This document shows, piece after piece, positions 25,710 to 33,504 of a DNA stretch of 64,000 nt; position 1 is the stretch's first letter; each line of letters opens with the position of its first letter. The notes under the pieces were generated by a model. The model had not been told where the DNA came from, searched no databases, and worked only from the letters and a program-made list of their open reading frames with translations. Location of the stretch: positions 434,001 to 498,000 of the forward strand of contig CAWIQE010000002.1 of assembly GCA_963838155.1 (NCBI GenBank), written 5' to 3'. The position numbers and the translations under genes were made by a program. Origin of the DNA: Pararhizobium_B sp963838155. Lineage in GTDB: Bacteria; Pseudomonadota; Alphaproteobacteria; Rhizobiales; Rhizobiaceae.

Positions 25710-26858
25710 ATCGCAAGACAGCCGAACCAGTCGACCGAGGCCCTGGAACCCGCCGCCGGCGGGCGGCTGACGGTCGACTTGCAGGCGCTGCGGTCCAACT
25801 GGCGCATGCTTGCGGAGCGCTCGGCGCCCGCTGAGACGGCCGGCGTCGTCAAGGCGGACGGCTACGGCCTCGGCATCGCGAACGTGGTTCCGGCGCTGCT
25901 GGCGGAGGGTTGCCGGACCTTCTTCGTGGCGCTCGCGGCGGAAGGCGCGGAGGTGCGGCGGGTCGCGCCGGATGCGCGGATCTTCGTCCTCAACGGATAT
26001 TTCGACGGCAGCGCCGCGCTCTACGCCGAGGCCGACCTCGTTCCGGTCGCCGGCTCCCGCCGGCACGTCGCCCGCTGGCAGGCGGAAGCGGGCGGGCGTC
26101 CCTTCGCCCTCCACGTCGACACAGGCATGAACCGAATCGGCCTGTCGGTCGACGAGGCGATGGCCTATGCGGCCGAGATGCGCTCCGGCGACGCCCCGCG
26201 GCCGGTCATGGTGATGAGCCACCTCGCCTGCGCCGATTCCCCGGGCGACCCGAGGAACCGGCAGCAACGCGAGTCGTTCCAGGCGGTTCGGGCCGCTTTT
26301 TCAGGCATCGAATCAAGTCTCGCGAACTCCGGCGGCATCTTTCTCGGAGCGCCCTATCATTGCGACCTGACGCGGCCGGGGATCGCGCTCTACGGCGGCG
26401 AGGCCGTGGACGGCACGGCCAATCCCATGCGGCCGGTGGCAACCCTCGAGGCGCGCATCTGCGCAATCCGCGAGGTGCCGGAGGGCTCGCCCGTGAGCTA
26501 CGGGGCGACGCACCTGCTCCGGCGCGCCAGCCGCATCGCGACCTGTTCCGTCGGCTATGCGGACGGCTATCCGCGCGCCGCCTCCGGCAGCGGGGTGCCG
26601 CTGCGGCGGGCGCCCGGACCGGGCGCCTTCGCCTTCGCCGCCGGGCGGCGGGTGCCGCTCGTCGGGCGGGTGACGATGGACATGACGATGTTCGACGTCA
26701 CCGACTGCGCGCCCGGCGCCCTTGCGCCGGGGGACCACGTCGAGCTCTTCGGCCCGAACATGCCGCTCGACGACGTGGCACGGGCGGCGGGCACCATCGG
26801 CTACGAACTCCTGACGGGCCTCGGGCGGCGCTATGCACGGCGGGCGGTGGCGGGGTAG
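25710..26858 (+). CDS. alr: Alanine racemase; start codon unconventional
   Basis: Alr makes D-alanine for peptidoglycan using PLP. The PLP lysine is in VVKADGYGLG (about residue 48), the catalytic tyrosine near SYGATHLLRR (about 263), and the C-terminal RVTMDMTMFDVTD stretch is diagnostic. No ATG, GTG or TTG lies in frame before the conserved GGRLTVDLQALRSNW strand. The only well-placed site is ATC 25710, which has AGGAG 8 nt ahead and gives 382 residues. The first standard start codons are TTG 25779 and ATG 25806, both inside the conserved region. A rare AUC start, an undetected sequence error, or a truncated protein are the options. Confidence 0.85.
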   Translation: MARQPNQSTEALEPAAGGRLTVDLQALRSNWRMLAERSAPAETAGVVKADGYGLGIANVVPALLAEGCRTFFVALAAEGAEVRRVAPDARIFVLNGYFDGSAALYAEADLVPVAGSRRHVARWQAEAGGRPFALHVDTGMNRIGLSVDEAMAYAAEMRSGDAPRPVMVMSHLACADSPGDPRNRQQRESFQAVRAAFSGIESSLANSGGIFLGAPYHCDLTRPGIALYGGEAVDGTANPMRPVATLEARICAIREVPEGSPVSYGATHLLRRASRIATCSVGYADGYPRAASGSGVPLRRAPGPGAFAFAAGRRVPLVGRVTMDMTMFDVTDCAPGALAPGDHVELFGPNMPLDDVARAAGTIGYELLTGLGRRYARRAVAG

Positions 26859-26913
26859 GAACAGTTCGCACCCTGTGCTATCGTCCGGCCATTGCACGTC
26901 CGGAGAGACCGCC

Positions 26914-27180
26914 ATGTCCAACACCAAGCATTCCTATGTCGTCGGCGAACGCTACGAGCATTTCATAGCGACCCAGGTCGCCTCGGGCCGCTTCAACAAT
27001 GCGAGCGAGGTCGTAAGGGCGGGGCTGCGCCTGCTGGAGGACCAGGAGGCCCACCTGGCGGAGCTGCGCGAGCTGATCGCCGAGGGCGACCGGGAGGTAG
27101 AGAGGGGCGATCTCCGCACCTATGAAAATGCCGAGGACCTCGAACGCGACATTCACGATCTGATCGGCTCCCGCGGATGA
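26914..27180 (+). CDS. parD: ParD-family antitoxin
   Basis: The 88-residue protein has the ribbon-helix-helix pattern of ParD/CopG antitoxins: YVVGERYEHFIATQVASGRF, then NNASEVVRAGLRLLEDQEA, followed by an acidic tail that would wrap the toxin. In such pairs it neutralises ParE and represses their joint promoter. ATG 26914 is preceded by GGAGAG. It lies 55 nt after alr and overlaps parE by 4 nt (ATGA), the typical antitoxin-first arrangement. Confidence 0.88.
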   Translation: MSNTKHSYVVGERYEHFIATQVASGRFNNASEVVRAGLRLLEDQEAHLAELRELIAEGDREVERGDLRTYENAEDLERDIHDLIGSRG

Positions 27181-27485
27181 GGCGACGGGCCTTCAGACTG
27201 ACGAATCGAGCCCGACGGGATCTGGCGGAGATTCGCAGCTTCGTTGCAGCAGACAGTCCGAACGCGGCAGACCGGTTGCTTAGCCAGATCTCGGAAAAGA
27301 TCGCTTGGGCCGCCGAGAGCGGCTATACCGGGGTTCCGCGCAATTTCATCAGGCCCGGGCTGCGCGCGCTGCAGTTCGGCAACTACTGCATCTACTTCAT
27401 CGTCGACCAGAACTTCCTGACGGTCCTGCGCATCTTGCATGGGGCCCGGGAGGTCGGTCTCCAGAGCTTCTCCGAAGACGGCTGA
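27177..27485 (+). CDS. parE: ParE/RelE-superfamily toxin
   Basis: The 102-residue basic protein has the ParE fold pattern: FRLTNRARRDLAEIRSFVAA, a central helix, GVPRNFIRPGLRAL, NYCIYFIVDQNFLTVLRILH. ParE toxins usually inhibit DNA gyrase, but the target cannot be read from sequence. It is coupled to parD by a 4-nt overlap, and radA starts one base after its stop, so the pair is inserted in an otherwise conserved housekeeping row. The length is complete and no frameshift is seen, so the pair looks intact. Confidence 0.88.
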   Translation: MRRRAFRLTNRARRDLAEIRSFVAADSPNAADRLLSQISEKIAWAAESGYTGVPRNFIRPGLRALQFGNYCIYFIVDQNFLTVLRILHGAREVGLQSFSEDG

Positions 27486-28895
27486 ATGGCGAAATCCCGC
27501 ACCCAATTCGTCTGCCAGAACTGCGGCACCGTCCATAACCGCTGGGCGGGGAAATGCGACGCCTGCGGGGCGTGGAACACGATCGTGGAGGAGGATCCCT
27601 CCGGCGGGATCGGCGGCGGCCCCGGCACTGCGCCGAGGAAGGGGCGCGCGGTCGCCCTCGCCTCGCTTTCCGGCGAGATCGAGGATGCGCCGCGGCTCCG
27701 CACCGGAATCGACGAGCTGGACCGCGTCACCGGCGGCGGCTTCGTGCGGGGCTCGGCGATCCTGGTGGGGGGCGATCCCGGGATCGGCAAATCGACCGTG
27801 CTGATGCAGGCCGCCGCGGCACTGTCGCGGCGCGGGAGCCGGGTGATCTACGTCTCCGGCGAGGAAGCGGTCGCGCAGGTGCGGCTGCGCGCCCAGCGCC
27901 TCGCCGCTGCCGACACGGACGTGCTCCTGGCTGCGGAAACGAATGTCGAGGACATCCTCGCCACGCTGGCCGGCGGGCCCCGGCCGGACCTCGTCATCGT
28001 CAATTCGATCCAGACGCTGTGGAGCGACGCCGCCGGCTCGGCGCCGGGGACGGTCACCCAGGTGAGAACCGGCGTTCAGGCGATGATCCGGTTCGCCAAG
28101 CAAACGGGCGCGACGGTCGTGCTCGTCGGCCACGTCACGAAGGAGGGGCAGATCGCCGGCCCCCGGGTGGTCGAGCACATGGTCGACGCGGTGCTCTATT
28201 TCGAGGGCGACCGCGGCCATCACTACCGGATCCTGCGCACCGTCAAGAACAGGTTCGGCCCGACCGACGAGATCGGCGTCTTCGAGATGTCCGACATCGG
28301 GCTGCGCGAGGTCTCCAACCCCTCGGAACTCTTCCTCGGGGAGCGCAACGAGAAGGCGCCGGGGGCTGCGGTCTTTGCCGGAATGGAAGGCACCCGGCCG
28401 GTCCTGGTCGAGGTGCAGGCACTCGTCGCCCCCTCGACGCTCGGCACGCCGCGGCGCGCGATCGTGGGCTGGGACGGGGCGCGGCTGTCGATGATCCTCG
28501 CCGTGCTCGAGGCCCATTGCGGGGTGCGGCTCGGCAGCCATGACGTGTATCTCAACGTCGCCGGCGGCTACAGGATTTCGGAGCCGGCGGCGGACATGGC
28601 GGTCGCTTCTGCACTGGTTTCGTCGCTGGCCGGCCTTGCCCTGCCCGCCGATTGCGTCTATTTCGGCGAAGTCAGCCTGTCCGGCGCGGTCCGGCCGGTT
28701 GCGCATACGGCACAGCGGTTGAAGGAGGCCGAGAAGCTCGGCTTCGCAAAGGCCGTCATGCCGGCGGGAACGGCCGATCTCCCGGCGGCCCGCGACGGAT
28801 ACTGGAGCGAGATCGAAACGCTCCCGGACCTCGTCGCGCGCATCGCCGGGTCGAAAGGCGGAGCTTCGCAGGCTTCGGACGCGGCAGAGGATTAG
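27486..28895 (+). CDS. radA: DNA repair protein RadA
   Basis: RadA (Sms) is a RecA-like ATPase that promotes branch migration in recombination. The 469-residue protein has the N-terminal zinc finger CQNCGTVHNRWAGKCDACG, the Walker A motif GDPGIGKST near residue 98, the RadA signature VKNRFGPTDEIGVFEM near residue 252, and a C-terminal Lon-protease-like domain with MAVASALVSSLAGL. It begins directly after parE and is followed by cvpA and purF, a common alphaproteobacterial order. Confidence 0.96.
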   Translation: MAKSRTQFVCQNCGTVHNRWAGKCDACGAWNTIVEEDPSGGIGGGPGTAPRKGRAVALASLSGEIEDAPRLRTGIDELDRVTGGGFVRGSAILVGGDPGIGKSTVLMQAAAALSRRGSRVIYVSGEEAVAQVRLRAQRLAAADTDVLLAAETNVEDILATLAGGPRPDLVIVNSIQTLWSDAAGSAPGTVTQVRTGVQAMIRFAKQTGATVVLVGHVTKEGQIAGPRVVEHMVDAVLYFEGDRGHHYRILRTVKNRFGPTDEIGVFEMSDIGLREVSNPSELFLGERNEKAPGAAVFAGMEGTRPVLVEVQALVAPSTLGTPRRAIVGWDGARLSMILAVLEAHCGVRLGSHDVYLNVAGGYRISEPAADMAVASALVSSLAGLALPADCVYFGEVSLSGAVRPVAHTAQRLKEAEKLGFAKAVMPAGTADLPAARDGYWSEIETLPDLVARIAGSKGGASQASDAAED

Positions 28896-28935
28896 GGTCT
28901 CCCGGCATGGGGAGCCTTCGGAGACGGAAACGGAA

Positions 28936-29493
28936 ATGCCCATCACCATACTCGACGGGATCGTGCTTGCCGTCATGCTGTTCTCGGCGGTGCTCGCCAT
29001 GGTGCGCGGCTTCTCGCGCGAGGTGCTCTCGGTCGTCTCCTGGGTCGTGGCGGCAGCGGCGGCGGTCTACTTCTATCCCTACCTCCTGCCCTATGCGAAC
29101 AAGTACACGCAGAGCCATACGATCGCGATGATCGGCTCGGTGGCGGTCATCTTCCTCGTCGTGCTGATCGTCATCTCGGTCATCACCATGCGCATCGCGG
29201 ATTTCATCATCGACAGCCGCATCGGCGCCCTCGACCGCACGCTGGGCTTCATCTTCGGCGCCGCGCGCGGCCTGCTGCTCGTCGTCGTCGCCATGATGCT
29301 GTTCAACTGGCTGGTGACGCCCTCCCAGCAGCCGCGCTGGGTCAGCGAGGCGAAGTCGAAGCCGCTGATCGATTCGCTCGGCACGAAACTCGCGAACATC
29401 CTGCCGGAGAATGCGAACTCCAAGCTGTTCGACCGGCTGCGCAGCGCCGCCGGCTCCGACAAGGCGACAACGGGCGACAGTTCCGCCCAATGA
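28936..29493 (+). CDS. cvpA: CvpA family membrane protein
   Basis: The 185-residue protein has the CvpA pattern: opening TILDGIVLAVMLFSAVLAMV, RGFSREVLSVVSWV, further membrane segments to about residue 125, and RTLGFIFGAARGLLLVV. CvpA was named for colicin V production and is often next to purF; it affects envelope integrity in enteric bacteria. The polar C-terminal 55 residues are variable. It lies 40 nt after radA. Confidence 0.9.
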   Translation: MPITILDGIVLAVMLFSAVLAMVRGFSREVLSVVSWVVAAAAAVYFYPYLLPYANKYTQSHTIAMIGSVAVIFLVVLIVISVITMRIADFIIDSRIGALDRTLGFIFGAARGLLLVVVAMMLFNWLVTPSQQPRWVSEAKSKPLIDSLGTKLANILPENANSKLFDRLRSAAGSDKATTGDSSAQ

Positions 29494-29628
29494 GGCCGGT
29501 AGAACCGGCGCGGGCCGCCGCCGCCGGGTGGCGACGTCGGCGTTTGACAGCCCTGCAAAGGGTGGTAGAGAACCTTTTCGTGTCTCGAATTGCGCCAGGC
29601 CCGTAAGCGCCGGCGCCTGAGGATCGTC

Positions 29629-31089
29629 ATGGAAGAGATCGACGAAATCCGCGAGGAGGGAGACGCATTCCGCGACGAATGCGGCGTCTTCGGCATCTTC
29701 GGCAAGCCGGACGCGGCGGCGGTGGTGACCCTGGGGCTGCACGCGCTGCAGCACCGCGGACAGGAGGCGGCGGGCATCGCCGCCTATGACGGAAAGCAGT
29801 TCTTCGTCGAGCGGCATGTCGGGCTGATCGGCGACACCTTCACCAAGCCGGCGGTCCTGGCGCGGCTGCAGGGCGACCGGGCCATCGGCCATACGCGCTA
29901 CTCCACCACGGGCGGGGAAGGGTTGCGCAACGTCCAGCCGCTGTTCGCCGAACTCGCCGAGGGCGGGTTCGCGATCGCCCACAACGGCAACATCACCAAC
30001 GCGCTCACCTTGCAGCGGCAGCTTCAGAAGCGCGGCGCCATCTTCTCCTCGACGTCCGACACGGAGACGATCCTGCACCTCGTCGCCGTCAGCGAGGGCC
30101 CGCACTTCGTCGACAAGTTCATCGACGCGATCTCGCGGCTCGAAGGCGCCTATTCCTTCGTCGCGCTGTCGGAAAAGAAGATGATCGGCGCGCGCGACCC
30201 GCTCGGCATCAGGCCGCTGGTGCTCGGCGACCTCGAGGGGGCCTACATCCTCGCCTCGGAGACCTGCGCGCTCGACATCATCGGTGCGCGCTTCGTGCGC
30301 GACGTCCAACCCGGCGAAGTGGTCATCGTCACGCGGGACGGCCTGGAAAGCCGTTTCCCCTTCGAGAGGACGAACGCCCGTTTCTGCATCTTCGAATATG
30401 TGTACTTCGCCCGGCCCAACTCGATCATCGAGGGGCGCAACGTCTATTCGGTGCGCAAGCGCATCGGCGAGGAGCTCGCCCTGGAGGCGCCGGTCGAGGC
30501 GGACCTCGTCGTGCCCGTGCCCGATTCCGGCACGCCCGCGGCCATCGGGTTCGGCCAGGGATCGGGCATTCCGTTCGAACTCGGCATCATTCGCAACCAC
30601 TATGTCGGGCGCACCTTCATCCAGCCGTCGGCGCAGATCCGGCACATGGGCGTCCGGCTGAAGCACAACGCGAACAGGGCCCTGATCGAGGGCAAGCGCA
30701 TCGTGCTCGTCGACAATTCGATCGTGCGCGGCACGACGTCCCAGAAGATCGTCCAGATGGTGCGCGAGGCCGGGGCGAAGGAGGTGCACATGCGCATCGC
30801 CTCGCCGCCGACGATGTCGTCCTGCTTCTACGGCGTGGACACGCCGGAGAAGGCCAAGCTGCTCGCCTCGCGCATGAGCGTGGAGGAGATGGCGGCTTTC
30901 ATCCGCGTCGATTCCCTTTCCTTCCTGTCGATCGACGGCCTTTACAGGGCCGTGCGCGAGCCTGGGCGCAACAACGCCTGTCCCCAGTTCTGCGACGCCT
31001 GCTTCACCGGCGACTATCCGACCCGCCTGACCGACCACGACGCGGTCGACAACGTGCGCACGCTGTCGCTGCTCGCCAACAACGGATGA
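29629..31089 (+). CDS. purF: Amidophosphoribosyltransferase
   Basis: PurF makes phosphoribosylamine from PRPP and glutamine, the first step of purine synthesis. The 486-residue enzyme carries a 17-residue propeptide before the nucleophile Cys in DECGVFGIFG, then the glutaminase domain with HTRYSTTGG, and the PRPP motif IVLVDNSIVRGTTS near residue 358. The cysteines in FCIFEYVYFARP and CPQFCDACFTGDYP match the iron-sulfur type known from B. subtilis. ATG 29629 with GAGG upstream is chosen over an in-frame start at 29590. An SDR gene starts 7 nt after it. Confidence 0.96.
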   Translation: MEEIDEIREEGDAFRDECGVFGIFGKPDAAAVVTLGLHALQHRGQEAAGIAAYDGKQFFVERHVGLIGDTFTKPAVLARLQGDRAIGHTRYSTTGGEGLRNVQPLFAELAEGGFAIAHNGNITNALTLQRQLQKRGAIFSSTSDTETILHLVAVSEGPHFVDKFIDAISRLEGAYSFVALSEKKMIGARDPLGIRPLVLGDLEGAYILASETCALDIIGARFVRDVQPGEVVIVTRDGLESRFPFERTNARFCIFEYVYFARPNSIIEGRNVYSVRKRIGEELALEAPVEADLVVPVPDSGTPAAIGFGQGSGIPFELGIIRNHYVGRTFIQPSAQIRHMGVRLKHNANRALIEGKRIVLVDNSIVRGTTSQKIVQMVREAGAKEVHMRIASPPTMSSCFYGVDTPEKAKLLASRMSVEEMAAFIRVDSLSFLSIDGLYRAVREPGRNNACPQFCDACFTGDYPTRLTDHDAVDNVRTLSLLANNG

Positions 31090-31096
31090 CTTTTCC

Positions 31097-31834
31097 ATGA
31101 CCGACCTGACCGACCGGATCGCCGTCGTCACCGGCGCTTCCCGCGGCATAGGCTATTTCACCGCCCTCGCGCTCGCCAAGGCGGGGGCGCACGTCGTCGC
31201 GGTCGCGCGCACCGTGGGCGGGCTGGAGGAGCTCGACGACGCGATCAAGGCGGCCGGAGGCTCGGCGACGCTCGTGCCGATGGACCTTGCCGACATGGAG
31301 GCGATCGACCGCCTTGGCGGTGCGCTGTTCGAACGCTGGGGCAAGCTCGACATTCTCGTCGCGAACGCCGGCATCCTCGGCGTGATCTCGCCGGTCGGCC
31401 ATATCGAGGCGAAGGTCTTCGAACGGGTCATGACGATCAACGTGACCGCGACGTGGCGGCTGATCCGCTCGCTGGAACCGCTGCTGGTCAAGTCGGATGC
31501 CGGCCGCGCCCTGCTCATGTCCTCGGGCGTGGCGCACAGCTGCAGGCCGTTCTGGAGCGCCTATGCGGCCTCCAAGGCGGCGGTCGAATGCATCGGGCGG
31601 ACCTGGGCGGCGGAGACCGAACGGCTGCCGCTCCGGGTCCTCAACGTCAATCCCGGCGCCACCCGCACGTCGATGCGCGCGCAGGCGATGCCGGGGGAAG
31701 ATCCGCAGACGCTGCCGCATCCGAGCGAGGTGGCCGAAAAGCTGCTCAAGCTCTGCGGTCCGGAATTGACCGCGACCGGGCAACTCTACGACCTGCGCGG
31801 CGACCGGCTGCTGTCCTACAACCCGCCCGGATGA
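31097..31834 (+). CDS. Short-chain dehydrogenase/reductase
   Basis: The 245-residue protein is a classical SDR: TGASRGIGYFTALALAKAG at the N terminus, VANAG near residue 90, Ser in MSSGVAHSC and the active Tyr-Lys pair in YAASKAAVECI. It resembles the YciK-like SDRs found downstream of purF in rhizobia. Substrate is unknown. It follows purF by 7 nt and converges on pssA. Confidence 0.88.
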   Translation: MTDLTDRIAVVTGASRGIGYFTALALAKAGAHVVAVARTVGGLEELDDAIKAAGGSATLVPMDLADMEAIDRLGGALFERWGKLDILVANAGILGVISPVGHIEAKVFERVMTINVTATWRLIRSLEPLLVKSDAGRALLMSSGVAHSCRPFWSAYAASKAAVECIGRTWAAETERLPLRVLNVNPGATRTSMRAQAMPGEDPQTLPHPSEVAEKLLKLCGPELTATGQLYDLRGDRLLSYNPPG

Positions 31835-31849
31835 GACGGCCGGGACCGG

Positions 31850-32689
31850 CTACCTGCCCGCCGTCCGTTCGGCGTCCACCTCGGCCTTTTCCTGCGCGCC
31901 GTAGCGGCGAAGCCACGCGCGCACGCTGAAGGGCAGGAAAAACAGATAGCACAGCGCCGTCAGCGTCATCGTCTCCCAGGTGAAGCTCATCAGGAAGGCG
32001 ACGTAGAGGACGAGGACGAGCAGGATCGGCAGGACCAGGTCCCTCCGGATCCGTCCGCCCAGCGTCTTTCCGGAATAGACCGGCAGGCGGCTGACGAGGA
32101 AGAAGCCGATCAGCATCGTGTAGAGGGAACCGACATAGGCGTAGGCGGGCTCGGCCGGCATGCCGAGGAACCCGAGATAGACCGGAAGCAGCACGAGCAT
32201 GGCGCCGGCCGGCGCGGGCACGCCGATGAAATAGTCCGACTGCCACACCGCCTTGATCTCGCGCTCCGCCATCACGTTGAAGCGTGCCAGCCGCAGCCCG
32301 GCGGCGATGGCGTACATCATCGCGGCGATCCAGCCGAAGGAGCGGGCCTGGTCCAGCAGGAAGACATAGAGGACGAGCGCCGGCGCGACGCCGAAATTGA
32401 CGATATCGGCGAGGGAGTCCATCTGCGCGCCGAATTTCGAGGTCGCCTTCATCAGGCGCGCGACGCGGCCGTCGACGCCGTCGAGGAAGGCGGCGAGCAG
32501 CACCATGGCGACGGCCGTCTCGAAGCGCGCCTCGAAGGCGAGGCGCACGCCCGTCAGGCCGGCGCAGATCGCCAGCACGGTGATGAGGTTCGGCACCATG
32601 AGGCGCGGCGAGATCTCCCGCAGGCGCGGCCCCCTGCCCGCCTGGGCTTCGGGGCCGTCCGGCTCGAATGGGGGAAAAGGCGTTTCCAA
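31850..32689 (-). CDS. pssA: CDP-diacylglycerol-serine O-phosphatidyltransferase
   Basis: PssA joins serine to CDP-diacylglycerol, making phosphatidylserine in the inner membrane. The 279-residue protein has the CDP-alcohol phosphotransferase motif DGVDGRVARL...GAQMDSLAD (about residues 70-95) and several membrane segments. It lies 28 nt downstream of psd, so the two steps from CDP-diacylglycerol to phosphatidylethanolamine are coded together. Confidence 0.93.
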   Translation of the reverse strand: METPFPPFEPDGPEAQAGRGPRLREISPRLMVPNLITVLAICAGLTGVRLAFEARFETAVAMVLLAAFLDGVDGRVARLMKATSKFGAQMDSLADIVNFGVAPALVLYVFLLDQARSFGWIAAMMYAIAAGLRLARFNVMAEREIKAVWQSDYFIGVPAPAGAMLVLLPVYLGFLGMPAEPAYAYVGSLYTMLIGFFLVSRLPVYSGKTLGGRIRRDLVLPILLVLVLYVAFLMSFTWETMTLTALCYLFFLPFSVRAWLRRYGAQEKAEVDAERTAGR

Positions 32690-32717
32690 GGGCTTCTCTT
32701 TCTCCGCTTGCGCGGCG

Positions 32718-33416
32718 TCAGCCGATCCGGCCGACGGTCGGCCCCTTCGCGGAGCCGAACTCGGCGATTACCGTCTCGCCGGCAACGGCCGTCTGGCCGA
32801 CCGAAACGCGCGGCTCCGCGCCGTCGGGCAGGAAGACGTCGAGGCGGGAGCCGAACCGGATGAGGCCGAAGCGCTCGCCCACCTCCATCTCCTCGTCGAC
32901 CCGGCACCAGCACACGATGCGGCGGGCGACGAGCCCGGCGATCTGGATGCAGCCGATCGTGCCGTGCTCGCTCTCGACGACGAGGGCGTTGCGCTCGTTC
33001 TCGGTGCTCGCCTTGTCGAGTTCGGCGTTCACGAACTTTCCCGGCGAATAGGCGATCTTTCGGATCGTGCCGCTGACGGGCATGCGGTTCACGTGGCAAT
33101 TGAAGACGTTCATGAAGACGGAGATGCGCAGCATCGGATCGTCTCCGAGGCCGGTCTCGGCGGGCGGCACGACGCGCGTGACGGAGGATACGCGCCCGTC
33201 GGCGGGGCTGATCACCAGATCGGGATCCAGCGGCGTCGCCCGGACCGGATCGCGGAAGAAATAGACGCACCAGGCCGTCAGCACGAGGCCGGCCCAGAAC
33301 AGCGGCTGCCATAAAAGGCCGAGCAGCACGGAAACGACCAGGAAGATCGCGATGAAGGGATAGCCCGCCCGGTTGATCGGAACCAGCGTGGTGCGAATGC
33401 TGTGGACTAGGCTCAT
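32718..33416 (-). CDS. psd: Phosphatidylserine decarboxylase proenzyme
   Basis: Psd decarboxylates phosphatidylserine to phosphatidylethanolamine. The 232-residue short form has an N-terminal membrane region (FIAIFLVVSVLLGLLW), RDPVRATPLDPDLVISPADG, and the self-cleavage site FGSAKGP near residues 220-226, where the serine becomes the pyruvoyl group. It precedes pssA and follows a partial repeat that separates it from the CLC gene. Confidence 0.94.
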   Translation of the reverse strand: MSLVHSIRTTLVPINRAGYPFIAIFLVVSVLLGLLWQPLFWAGLVLTAWCVYFFRDPVRATPLDPDLVISPADGRVSSVTRVVPPAETGLGDDPMLRISVFMNVFNCHVNRMPVSGTIRKIAYSPGKFVNAELDKASTENERNALVVESEHGTIGCIQIAGLVARRIVCWCRVDEEMEVGERFGLIRFGSRLDVFLPDGAEPRVSVGQTAVAGETVIAEFGSAKGPTVGRIG

Positions 33417-33480
33417 TCCTGCGGTCTCTCCCGGGTCGGCTCCGCCTCCCTATCGCGAAACCGTCCGGCGGGCAACGCCT

Positions 33481-33504
33481 GCACTTCTCCTGGAAGCGCC
33501 CTAG
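33481..33504 (+). repeat. End fragment of the repeat 3' module
   Basis: GCACTTCTCCTGGAAGCGCCCTAG matches the last part of the mosaic repeat with small changes (CACTTTTCCTGGAAGCGCTCTA elsewhere). It overlaps the stop codon of the CLC gene on minus. Confidence 0.5.
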
